From contig NC_064677.1 in the NCBI RefSeq assembly GCF_023278565.1, forward strand, positions 7,130,001 through 7,194,000: 64,000 bases of DNA, read 5' to 3'. Of this stretch, positions 1 to 9,287 are shown piece after piece; the stretch's first letter is position 1, and the number at the start of each line of letters is the position of its first letter. Below the pieces are notes generated by a model. That model was not told the DNA's origin, made no database searches, and worked only from the letters and a program-made list of their open reading frames with translations. This stretch comes from Colletotrichum lupini (taxonomy: Eukaryota; Ascomycota; Sordariomycetes; Glomerellales; Glomerellaceae). The translations under genes were made by a program, and so were the position numbers.

Positions 1-58
1 CCGCCTGCGAGGCTCCATAGCCGATGAATCATCGCCAGATCGTAACAACAAGTATCTG

Positions 59-157
59 GGCCGTATGGTCGAGGGGTTAATCGGGCTGCAGAGGCCCCGG
101 TTAGGCAGTGAAGACTCCTGTCTATTTTGGGATCCAAGTTCGATTCCTCGATCGGTC
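59..157 (+). tRNA. tRNA-like Pol III unit, probably degenerate
   Basis: There is a perfect A-box match (TGGTCGAGGGG, 66-76) and a perfect B-box match (GTTCGATTC, 138-146), followed by T runs at 171-175 and 179-185 that could end Pol III transcription. U8 and A14 fall where they should if the 5' end is at 59. The acceptor arm pairs at only five of seven positions (59-65 with 151-157), the T stem has two mismatches and the D stem is poor. The roughly 60 bp between the boxes would need a long variable arm or an intron. I cannot assign an anticodon. It may be a tRNA pseudogene, a mutated copy, or an intron-containing Ser/Leu-type tRNA. Confidence 0.4.
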
Positions 158-441
158 GGCTCATTGTTGTTTTTGCAGTTTTTTTCTTTGCTTGTCATCG
201 CTTCCTCTCTCTCTCTTTCCCTGATTCTCACGCAAACCCGTCGCGATATGCACAAAGATATCAACTGTAGCCTTAACGTCAAGCCACCCCCAATCGAGTC
301 CGAGATGTCCGCCCCTTCCACCGCGCGCCAACTGTCTCGCGAAGGATGCAACAGATCCGGCGTGATCCCACGGGCCACGGCCTTCCCCTGTGATCATCAA
401 GTGTAGAGGAAGGACGTTCTCATATCACGCCTAGTCCCTTC

Positions 442-1101
442 CTATGAGCTCTTTGTAGCTGAATCGGGCTTATCGTCAGCGTCAGGCTGCCTCTTTGGCC
501 ATGGCCACCATCCTTCCAGTGGCATGTCGTCGTAGATCGAATTGTAATTTCTGCTTGGAGCCAGACGCTCAAAGTTGTAGATGAAATGGCTGGGATGGAA
601 GCTGCTCCATGCGATGGCGGTGTACGCTTGCTCAGGCCGAAGTTTGGCCATATCAAACTGCGAGAGGACCTGGATATCCCGAGCGCAGACAATCATCTTG
701 GCGGACCAGTTCTGATCCGGGCTGAGGTCAGAGAGGTAGTAGTTGCGTGTGCAGGTCCAGCCAGCTTGTTTCATGACAAGTTCCTTGGCTTCGTGCTCGA
801 AGAAGCCCGCTTCTCGTTGAATATTGGCCACTGTCCAGTGGAGGCCTTCCCTCATGAGGCGCGGGAGATCTTTGGCTCTTACTCGGAATCTGGCTTCCCA
901 GCTGATTCCTCTTCTGCTGATATTGGCACCTGCTCCAATGGGAACGGGGGTGTAGATGATGCTGAGGTTCTTGGGCACGCATTCCCACTCCTTCGAGTCG
1001 AAGTTTTGGAACTGTCGGTCTTGCTGCTGCTGAACCGTATCGTAAGAAGGAGGCTGGTCGGTGGCGTGACCAGCGTCTGCTGAAGTGCAGGGACGAGACA
1101 T
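442..1101 (-). CDS. Hypothetical protein, 219 aa
   Basis: This is a single uninterrupted frame from ATG (1099-1101) to TAG (442-444). The product is soluble, with no signal peptide or membrane segment visible. The N-terminal ~40 residues are low complexity, with a PPSYDTV motif and a run of four glutamines. The middle is charged and tryptophan-rich (GISWEARFRVRAKDL, EGLHWTVANIQ, DQNWSAKMIVCARDI). The C-terminus holds EGWWPWPKR and then an acidic tail. I recognise no domain; it resembles the lineage-specific cytosolic proteins common in mould genomes. It is divergent from the small gene at 1691, sharing about 590 bp of upstream DNA with it. That the frame is real rests on its length and on a composition unlike the surrounding DNA. 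Confidence 0.7.
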   Translation of the reverse strand: MSRPCTSADAGHATDQPPSYDTVQQQQDRQFQNFDSKEWECVPKNLSIIYTPVPIGAGANISRRGISWEARFRVRAKDLPRLMREGLHWTVANIQREAGFFEHEAKELVMKQAGWTCTRNYYLSDLSPDQNWSAKMIVCARDIQVLSQFDMAKLRPEQAYTAIAWSSFHPSHFIYNFERLAPSRNYNSIYDDMPLEGWWPWPKRQPDADDKPDSATKSS

Positions 1102-1690
1102 GTTGACAAAGTCTTTCCTCTAATCTTGGCCTCTAGGTCGTACTCTCAGATTGTGCTTTGGGGTCGGGGTCGATGCAGGGACAAGCTGGGCTACTGCTGC
1201 AACTATGATGTATTGCTGGGTGGTATATTGGCAAGAGTGAAGAATGAGATGGGTGTAAAACAATGTCTTCTGGGTCCGGTCGCTTCCATTTTATATGTTA
1301 TCTGAGGGACAGAGCAGGCCCAACGGAGAAAGGATGCACGCTGTGAGGTCTCGTACCTTGATAGAACGGAAGGTGTAGATGCAGACGGTCCTGTACCTTT
1401 GCGGCTCTGAAATGCCATCAGGGAGGTGTGGACTGAAGGTGCCGAGGAGACGAATGCTCAGGCCAGAAAGGGGTTATAAAGACACCATCCCCCGTTCTCC
1501 CAATCCTCTTCTTCTTCTTCTCTTCTTCAAGCATTCACATCACACACTCGCTGCTTTTTTGGTTATTCCAATCGTTACCATCAATAACCAACAACACTCG
1601 CTACCAACATTCGTTCCACAAACATCCACTATCGCCATCTCCGCCATCTACGCCATCTCCAACATCTATTACCATCCCCCATCATTTACC
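1102..1690. promoter_or_regulatory. Divergent promoter; TATA box and CT-rich leader for the + strand gene
   Basis: On the + strand a TATAAA box lies at 1475-1480. A pyrimidine-rich tract follows at about 1495-1530 (repeated CTTCTT), then an A/C-rich leader with repeated CCATCT/CCAACA words running to the ATG at 1691. TATA plus a CT tract plus an unstructured leader is typical of strongly expressed ascomycete genes. No equally clear element was seen for the minus-strand gene starting at 1101. Confidence 0.55.
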
Positions 1691-2076
1691 ATGGAGTAGG
1701 TTCTCATCTCTTCCCCAGTTGCCTTTCTCCCTTGTCTTTTGAGTATTCCATTTGGTACTGACACTTATTCCTAGACGAATTTTGGAGATTATTCGCCTCA
1801 ATATAAACATAGCGAGGAGCCCACCCCGGGACGAAGCCGAAGTCTTGGTGGCAACCCAGGCCGAAAATGAAGGGAACCCGGCTCCCATTCAACCGGGCCA
1901 GTCCCCCTCGTCGGCCCAACAGTAAGTGCTGCGCAGTTCCCTACCTTTCAGCTTCAACCTGACGATGACAACTCAGGCACGGATCGAGTGCAGTGGGCGG
2001 GGCGGCGGCGGGGGGGAGCCAAACTGGCTCGGGGGGGTTGGGGGAACTTCTGGCCTGGGGGGCCCGCCGGGTCTAG
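1691..2076 (+). CDS. Small acidic/Gly-rich protein, ~84 aa, three exons
   Basis: I predict exons 1691-1695, 1775-1921 and 1977-2076. The first exon is only ATGGA. Intron 1 runs from GTAGGT at 1696 to CTAG at 1771-1774, with a CTGAC branch site just upstream. Intron 2 runs from GTAAGT at 1922 to CTCAG at 1972-1976, with CTGAC near 1959. Phases agree throughout and the stop is TAG at 2074-2076. The product starts MERILEIIRLN, continues with an acidic PPRDEAEVLVATQAENEG stretch and ends in a Gly/Ala/Ser-rich tail with GELLAWGARRV. No signal peptide or known domain is visible. A second reading frame stays open through the G-rich DNA to 2204, so an alternative third exon is possible. Confidence 0.55.
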
Positions 2077-2385
2077 GGCGGCCCGGAGCTGTCGGCGGAG
2101 TTTCCGGTGGGGGGCTTCAATATAAATATGCGTCTTGGAACCAGCGTTTTGGGGGCCTTTATCATTATTTACCTTCTTTTCACGGCCCGAGCATACTTAC
2201 TTAGCATGCCTAGAGCGTAAGTATACTTAGCACAATTGGACGCTCGTTTTTTTGGCATTCGCGGGTTTCTCTGACGACCCTGTTTCCAGCTCCTGGCTTG
2301 GAGTCAATGCAATTGTGGTGATGGGTATCATTTGAACTGCCAAGTGTATCTGCTTCATTGATCGAGTCATTCCTTATTCACAAGT

Positions 2386-2894
2386 CTATTCAGTGATGGG
2401 AGTGACGCCCTTCTTGAGGATAATGTTGCCGTACTTCCTGGTCTCCCCTGTCGCCACAATGGCAAACGCCTTCTTGGACCGCTCGTAGAAAGCAAACCTC
2501 TCCAGCTTCTCAATCTCACCGTCGTACTTGAGCGAGGACCTAAAGTCGGACTCAACGCTCGCGTCAAAGGTGTCGCCCTTGACGACCTCCATCATGATGA
2601 CGGGCACGACGCCGTAGTTGTCCAGCTCGAGGAGTGGGGAGATGCCGGCCAGCAGGCGTGAGACGGTGATGCCTTGACTCGTCGTCAGAATCCTTACAAT
2701 TGACGTAGGTTTAAAGTGATTCAAATGGATCGTGGAGACTTACCGTCGGCCCTGAGGACGGGGATGTGAGGCGGGCAGATCGAGTGGGAGGGGAAGTGGG
2801 CGTCGGCGAGGACGATTTCGTCGCCGTGGCCCATCTCGGCTAGGACCTTGAGGAGGTCGGGGGAGATGACGGGAGAGATTCCTTTAAGAGGCAT
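2386..2894 (-). CDS. RbsD/FucU family sugar mutarotase (L-fucose mutarotase-like), 145 aa
   Basis: Exons are 2744-2894 and 2386-2672 on the minus strand, with a 71-bp intron (GTAAGT donor, CAAG acceptor). The ATG at 2892-2894 gives [20 protein letters not shown]. The family signature follows: [15 protein letters not shown] with the conserved Gly-His-Gly-Asp and Asp-Ala-His residues, and a C-terminal [15 protein letters not shown] segment followed by [12 protein letters not shown]. The length matches the usual 140-150 aa. Family members interconvert anomers of fucose or ribose in the cytosol, helping sugars enter catabolism. No dedicated fucose catabolic genes are adjacent; its neighbour upstream is the ABC transporter, also on the minus strand. 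Function is inferred from family only and the preferred sugar is unknown. Confidence 0.85.
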
Positions 2895-3581
2895 TTTTTG
2901 CTGATTCGGAGGATTTTGGGAGAGTGATGAAAATATGAGGCAAGGTTTGAGAACTGTCAAGAGTTTTGGTCTTGACGTCCGTGTGCGAGTGAGGTGTCTT
3001 GATGTCGTTGGCGGTGTGGTGAAGGTCCCCACGCCCGTTTCGGAAAGGTGGGGCCGGCGAAGCCCCCTACGCGTACTGAATTTCAATGAAGCAAATTTGA
3101 TGAGTTGACCCTAAACGGCCTTTTCACTGTGCAGCAATCACTTTCATTTAGTAGTCTCTGAACGATGGGTCACTGCATGATGACATGGGGACTATTTGAG
3201 GCTCGGATGATTTAGACAATGACTTGACATGATTGACAATGATTTGTCCCATTCTATTTGACCGTGATGTCTATTAAATTTACCCAATATTGAACCATCC
3301 CATTGATGAGATCTACTCCGGCCCTAGATGAGAGAGAAGAAAATTGATGCATTGACTGAGATGCATACGATTGACAAAATACACAGGGGGACCACCTATT
3401 GCTTTATCCCGAGATCTATCCGCGAGAGTGGTGCAATCTAAGATGCTGCAGCTGCGTACGAGGTATCTAGCGTAACGTGATATAAGAGAGAGAGAGAGAG
3501 AGAGAGAGATGCGTGAGATAGTGAGATATTGTGAGAGAGAGATGATGAAAGTTCGAGAGCCAAAGAGGAGGCGGAGGGGGT
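2895..3581. other. Intergenic spacer with a GA microsatellite
   Basis: This stretch lies between the mutarotase start and the 3' end of the ABC transporter gene. It holds a run of about twelve GA dinucleotides at 3485-3509, followed by looser GAGAT/GTGAGA repeats to about 3545. Repeated TTGACA/ATGACTTGACATG-like words occur at 3215-3245. No coding frame is apparent. Confidence 0.6.
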
Positions 3582-6500
3582 TTACTCGGCCTTCTTAGAG
3601 GTCTTGGTTCGGAGCTTCATGAGGAGGTACACCAGGGCATACGAGCTGATGGCGAAGATGACAACAATGGCTGCATCGCGCCAGCCGTAGTAGTACTCCA
3701 TCAGGTTGATCGTCCTCAAGTAATCGCTGCCGTCGCGGTACTGGCACACTCTGCAGCCGGACGTGGCTTCCGGGTTGATGAGGTTGCTGCTGGAGCCCAT
3801 GCCCTGCATGTAGTCTGCCAGGTACTCGGCGCACGTCGTGCCGTTAACCGGGTCAAAGAGAGCAAACTCCTTGCTCTTGCATTCCACCTTTGTGCCCCAA
3901 ATGTCGAAGACGAGCATGCTGCCCATGAGGTAGTTGAACGGGTTGAGCCAGTACATCCAGTACTTCCAGAAGGTCTGGAGCTGGGAGTAGGGCACGAGGA
4001 CACCGCAGAAGGAGACGAGGATACCGATGATGAGCGGGTTGACGAGGGAGGCGAAGACGGCGTTGGGGGCGTAGGCGGCGATGAATTGGCCGATACCCGT
4101 GTAGACGAACTCGTACATGAGCATGACGAAGAAGGTGGAGCCGGCGCGGGATGAGTCGCCGGGGAAGCCGACGGTGTAGTACCAGCAGACGAAATAGAGG
4201 ACGGCGCAGATGATGAGGTAGGGGACCTCAGAGACGATGGAGCCGGTGACGAAGGCGATCCAGGAGTACATCTTGGACTTCTTCTCGCGGGTCTCGAAAA
4301 TGTCGCGGCGGTCGATAAAGAGGGGCTGGACCTGGGCGAGCACACCGGGGGCGACGAAGATGAAGTTGAAGATTGTGAAGAGACGCATCTGGATGTCGCC
4401 AACCGAGTCGCCGATCATCCAGAAGGAGAAGCCGTTAAAGAGGGCGGAGAAGATGTGTAGCGCGAACTTGTTATTGATGTAGTCGACGTTGCGGTACAGG
4501 GAGACGTTCATGCGGTGGGTGACGATCTTGATCTGGTCCCAGATGGCGAGCGCGAACTCGTGGCCGTCGTCGACGGTGCCAGGGGGTTTGGAAGCGGCGT
4601 CCTGGATCATGTGATCAAGTTCCTTTGTGACATTTTCGTGCTCGGGCGAGGCGAGCCAGACTTCATTCCAGTCCTTGCCCTTGGAGAGGTGGCCCGAGAC
4701 GACGTCAATCATGTGCTCGGCTGGGTTGGCTTCCTCGGGGCAGGGGGCACCATAGCGGCCAAAGTAGTCGCGGATGGTCTTCGCGTTGTCGCCAATGTCG
4801 CCAAAGTAGACAGTCTTGCCGCCCTTTGCGAGCAGAAGAAGAGTGTCGAACTGGGAGAAGAGCTGGGCGGATGGCTGGTGGATGGTGACGAGGACAGCTT
4901 GGCCTACATCGGCGAGCTTGCGGAGGAAGCGGACGGTGTTGAAGGCGGACTGGCCGTCCAATCCGGAAGTGGGCTCGTCGAGGAAGATGAGAATGCTGGG
5001 CTTCGAGACGAGTTCGACGCCAATAGTGACGCGCTTTCGCTGTTCGACGGACAGGCCGTTTCCAGTGGTTCCGATGAGGGTATCTGCGAGGTCGTGAAGT
5101 TCCAAGAGGTTGATGATGGTGTCGACGTAGGCGAGCTTCTCGGCGCGCGGAGTGTCGCGGCTTTGTCTGAGCAGGGCAGAGAACTCCAAGGCCTCACGGA
5201 CAGTGGCGTAAGCCTCGTGGACGTCGAGCTGCTCGCAGTATCCAGCAGAGCGCTGGAAGGACATGGGAAGTTCGCGACCATCGACCATGATGGATCCGTG
5301 GATGGTACCGTCAGTCTTGCGCTGGGCGAGGACATCGAGAAGCGTCGTCTTTCCGGCACCGGAGGAGCCCATCAAAGCGCCGAGCATACCGGGCTTGACC
5401 CATCCCTGGACATTGTCCAAAAGAACGCGGTCTCCAGAGGGGGTCTTGACGGTGTAGGTAAGGTTCTTCCAGGTGAAGATGGAGGTGTTACGGACGAGGT
5501 TGTCGTCATTGCTGCTGCTGTCCTGCTTCTCGTTGTCGCTCTTGCCGTTCTCGGCGGCAGTCTCCTCGGATGACTGGGCTTCCTCGTCGTCGCGGATGGC
5601 CTTGGTGATGTGGGCGTTCTCTCGGGGGATTAGCAGAGATGCTCCGCCCTCGACGGAAGAGCGCCATCTCGAGGTGGAGACGATGGTGAGGACGACGAAG
5701 AGAACCCACCAGGCCCAGACGATGCCGAAGTTTCTCCAGACGTGGCTGTGGCTGTAGGACAGGGCAGAAAGGTACTGGTCGCCGGTGAGGGTGGTTGAAC
5801 CCTGAATGGCGCCGGCAACACCGGCACACGACTGATGAGCAGAGTCGGTATATCCTGGGCCGTTCGGAACCAGGTTGGGTCCGACACAGGGAATCAATTG
5901 TCCGTAGAACTCGGTCGACATGAGGGAATCGAAGGCATATGCCAGAGGGTTGATCCAGAAGATCCAGACGAACCACGGATGCATCTGGGACTTCTGAATC
6001 ATGTAACCACAATACATGATCAACGCAGTGACCATGAAACCTGAGGCTTTTGACGCGCCATCGAAGGTCGTGAAGCCGGCACCGATGGAGCGGAACATGG
6101 CAGTCATACACTAAGTTGAGTCAGTGAGAAGTTCAAGAGAAAAAAGGAAGAATGGGGCGCTTCATACCATGGTGGTTGCCACGACGACAACCCAGAAGGT
6201 GAAGAACGCCGCAGCCGACGTCTTCAGTCCGACCATGAAATAGAGCACAATGGAGAAGACCGAAATTTGGAACAGGATAACCGGGATGTCAGCGGCAATC
6301 TGCGCAATACAGAAAGCGGCAGGGTGGTAGTATGCGAAGGACTTATGCTTGATCAAGACAGGACGACCGGTGAAGGAGTTGGTGACTTCGGACATCGACA
6401 GCAGACTGTTGAAGAGGAGAGCGAAGAAGAGGGCACCGCCCTTGAGGAAGAGACCGCCAGATGTGTTGGGAGCCTGGTAGAAGAGGGAACCGGCGATGAG

Positions 6501-7995
6501 AGCTTGAGCCAAGGTGGACACCTGCGTGATGATGAAAGTCGCTTTGTCACCCCAGAGAATTTGATATTGTCTGGTGATGCAGGCCCTGACCTGGGTATAG
6601 AAACTTGTCGTGAGAGCGCTGTTGGTAGGAAGCTGCTTGTGCTTCTCGCCTGCGACGCCTTGTTGGAATAGTCTCGTCTTCTCCTTGGTCTCCTCCAGGG
6701 TTGGGAAGTCGTATTCGGCAATCATCCGGGGATAGATGTCTGACTTTTCGTACGCGGTTCTCAGAGCTTCAGCTGTGCGAGGGAAGGTCTTTTCCTTTCC
6801 TGGTTGGATTGCTCTTTCCGTAGGAACGGTGACACCGGTGAGGAAATCAGCGACGTTGGCGCCGTCGGAGCAGATGAAACCAAGCTGCTCCATGAAGGGT
6901 CTGGCCTCCTTCATGGGCCCGTAGTACATCTCCTTGCCGTTATCGAGGACGAGAACCTTGTCGAAGAGGTTGTAGATGCCGTTGCCTGCTTGGTAAAGGG
7001 TGACGATGGATGCGAGACCGAGGACGTCGGTCATGGCACGGACCGCCTTGGTATATTCGAGGGCCCTAGGAAGATGGTCAGCGTACATGATTGTTGCTCT
7101 CTCGAAGCCTACCTCTGAAGAATCTTGGATACGAGAGAGTTCGGTAGAGACTTACGTGCTGGCGTCCAAGCCACGGGTACTGTTATCCCAGCAGAAGACT
7201 GATCCTCTCGTCGCCATACACTCAATGATGGACACACGCTTCCGCTCTCCTCCGGACACACCTGTGAAGAGTCAGTCGAGGTTACCTCAAAGGTTTCAAT
7301 AGTTTGAGCTACTCACCTCGCACGAATTCGTTTCCGACCTTGGTGTCGAATGTGTGCTGGATTCCCATAGACTCCAGCAGGAAATCTCGGTTCTCCTGAC
7401 GCAGCTCCTCGTTGGAGGCAACCCCTTCGGGAAGGTTGAAAGGGATCTTGAGGCGAGTTGCAAAGTCCATGGTCTGGCCCACGGTCAGGGTTGGGAAGAA
7501 GAGTTCCTCCTCAGTGTTCATGACGATTTGTCCCCTATATTGCTGTGCTTCCTCTGCGGGCATGGAGCCGTAGTGGACATCGCCAGTGACTGAAGTGTAT
7601 CCTCGGCGGTGGTTCGCCAACATGTTGAGCAACGTCGTGCATCCTGATCCTGGGCGGCCGAGGACCAGGAGCATCTCGCCGGGCTTGACACAGCCGTGTG
7701 TGTTATCCAAAATGGTCTTCAGAGGAGGCTTGTGGCGAGACTCCTTGACGAGTTTGGGAATGTTGAACTGGGAAATGACGTTCTCGTGAAGCGACGCATC
7801 GGCGCTGACGGCCTGGACCGTGAGGTTCTTCCATGTCACGCCCAGCTCGCGGGCGGGGAATCCTGAGCGTTCATCCCTTTGTCGAACTGCTTCGACCTTG
7901 TGTTTGAGGGCCCATGTGGTATCGTCGGGGATGTTGCTAAGTTCGAGAGACTGCTCGTAGTTTGAGCCGCCTCCCAGCGTGCCATCGGACTCCAT
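3582..7995 (-). CDS. PDR/ABC-G multidrug efflux transporter, ~1403 aa
   Basis: Four minus-strand exons: 7317-7995, 7156-7261, 6168-7065 and 3582-6110, all phases consistent. The start is ATG at 7993-7995 ([15 protein letters not shown]); an in-frame stop lies upstream and there is no earlier ATG in frame. The layout is (NBD-TMD)2. NBD1 has Walker [10 protein letters not shown] at residues ~113-120, with the Cys-for-Lys change usual in fungal PDR proteins, then signature [10 protein letters not shown] at ~228 and Walker [17 protein letters not shown]2 has a canonical Walker [10 protein letters not shown] at ~809, signature [12 protein letters not shown] at ~912 and Walker [15 protein letters not shown]. 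Hydrophobic TMD segments follow each NBD. The length fits full-size ABC-G pumps that export xenobiotics or metabolites across the plasma membrane. A Zn2Cys6 regulator lies divergently upstream. Family assignment is firm; the substrate is unknown. Confidence 0.92.
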
Positions 7996-8785
7996 GATGC
8001 CTGCCACGTGTTGACGAAGAGCTTTGATGGTATCTCTTTTTGGTGTCAGGTGTGAAAGGTCACCATTAAGGAGAGAAGACAGTGACAAGAAGAAGAAGGT
8101 TGTGACAGAAGCTTATAGTGAGTATGTATATCCAGGGTGCCGGGCCACTTATTTGTTGTCGACTTGCTTTTGTTATCCCCATTTGCCCCTTAGCTCCGGC
8201 CGGACTTGGAAAGCCAAGTCGGTTTCGGCTTCAAGGGGACTGACGGGATGCCGATTCATTACGACCTGAGATCTCTGTGCAACCCCCTTGATCGTATAAT
8301 ACGGACCCGCCATCGGGCCCTGCGGAGAGATGGTGGTAGACAGACAGGTCATAGTGGCCATTGGTCATTGGCAACAAGGCGTCTTAGGCGTCCCAGGTAT
8401 CCCATCATCCCGTCCATGATGACGAGATGTGCGGATGAAAAAGCTTCTGGAACCCCATGCTATAGTCCGAAAGTGCGCGCAGTCTGCGTGGTAACACGGT
8501 CTCTGGATGCTTGGCCCGCTGAATAATGTGATTTTCGTCCCACCTGTGACTTGATAAGAGGATGAAAAAACAAAATTGTTTGTTGGACGAACCCTGCAAT
8601 TCACGTCAACTAACGTCGTGGCATGTGGCTCCTTCGGCGTTGGACCCTGTCCGAGGTGTGCGGGATGCCATGGGCCAGAGCTGGGCCCAGAGCCGGCAGA
8701 CTGGGTCCATCCCTAGAATAGTCTCCGAGAGCCTCATAATCTGGTGTCTAAGATCGGACCAAACGTGTCATTGATTAGATCTTGA

Positions 8786-8800
8786 CCGCTGACTCAGCGG
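8786..8800. promoter_or_regulatory. Palindromic CCG-N9-CGG site, copy 1
   Basis: CCGCTGACTCAGCGG is a perfect palindrome about a central C. It shows everted CCG/CGG triplets of the kind recognised by Zn2Cys6 dimers, and a TGACTCA core (the bZIP AP-1/Gcn4 site). It lies about 790 bp upstream of the transporter ATG and about 490 bp upstream of the regulator ATG. Use by the neighbouring regulator is inference. Confidence 0.6.
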
Positions 8801-9064
8801 CGAGTTCGTCAAAAGCGAAATGTCCTTGGAGACAATGGGGGTGCCACGGTGCAAGCTTGGACCGGTGTGGATGGTGTCAAATCCCCGACGTGGTCGGCGC
8901 GGCGTGTGTCGAAGCGCCGGGCACGGGCGTTAGCGTTGGAGATGACGGTGGAGTCGCCTGAAGTTTTGGGTCAAGGTTTGATGTTCAGAACCAATCAAAC
9001 ACGGAGAAACAATTAAGGTCTATCCGCTTTTTATCTTCGCCGCTTAGTCACGAAGGGCAAGATG

Positions 9065-9079
9065 CCGCTGAGTCAGCGG
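9065..9079. promoter_or_regulatory. Palindromic CCG-N9-CGG site, copy 2
   Basis: CCGCTGAGTCAGCGG is identical to copy 1 except at the central base, and so is its exact reverse complement. It lies about 209 bp upstream of the regulator ATG. Two such 15-mers within 300 bp are not expected by chance. Confidence 0.6.
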
Positions 9080-9287
9080 GGATTCCGATACATCAACCAA
9101 AGGCGGGAACGACAGCCCAGTGTCAGCCAATTCCTCCATCATTTTGGCGTGAGAGACGCATACGCTGCCAAATCGGCTATCTTCCCGACGCGGCTGATTC
9201 TGTTTTCCTTTCAATTGTTCTATTCCCTCCTTGGAAAGAGCTGCGTGCCGCGTTGAGCGGCGGCCTCCCGTCGAATCAGAGGCCAAC

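Larger units (their letters stand above)
7996..9287. promoter_or_regulatory. Divergent promoter between ABC transporter and Zn2Cys6 regulator
   Basis: This 1.3 kb gap separates the transporter ATG (7995, minus) from the regulator ATG (9288, plus). It holds two 15-bp palindromes of the same design (8786-8800 and 9065-9079), listed separately. No other convincing gene is seen; the short frames here are not supported by splice signals or family motifs. A stretch of Lys-Thr-like CTTCTT repeats just upstream of the transporter start probably belongs to its 5' UTR. Confidence 0.6.

Noticed and set aside
1926..2204. 92-codon Gly-rich + frame as a stand-alone gene
   Set aside because: It begins inside a predicted intron; the spliced gene from 1691 explains the region better, though this frame may be an alternative exon.
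3485..3545. GA tract as a CRISPR-like or functional repeat array
   Set aside because: It is a simple dinucleotide microsatellite; CRISPR arrays are not expected in a fungus and there are no spacers.
3716..4402. Ser/Thr/Pro-rich minus-strand frame of 228 codons
   Set aside because: It is an off-frame reading of the transporter's last exon; its composition is that of a shifted frame.
4515..5573. Long + strand open frame of 352 codons opposite the ABC transporter
   Set aside because: It is an antisense shadow of the GC-rich NBD coding sequence; the minus-strand frame has Walker and signature motifs and consistent splicing.
8004..8088. Extending the ABC transporter N-terminus to 8088
   Set aside because: The frame there opens only with TTG and has an in-frame TAA upstream; the first ATG is at 7993-7995, where similarity to the family begins.
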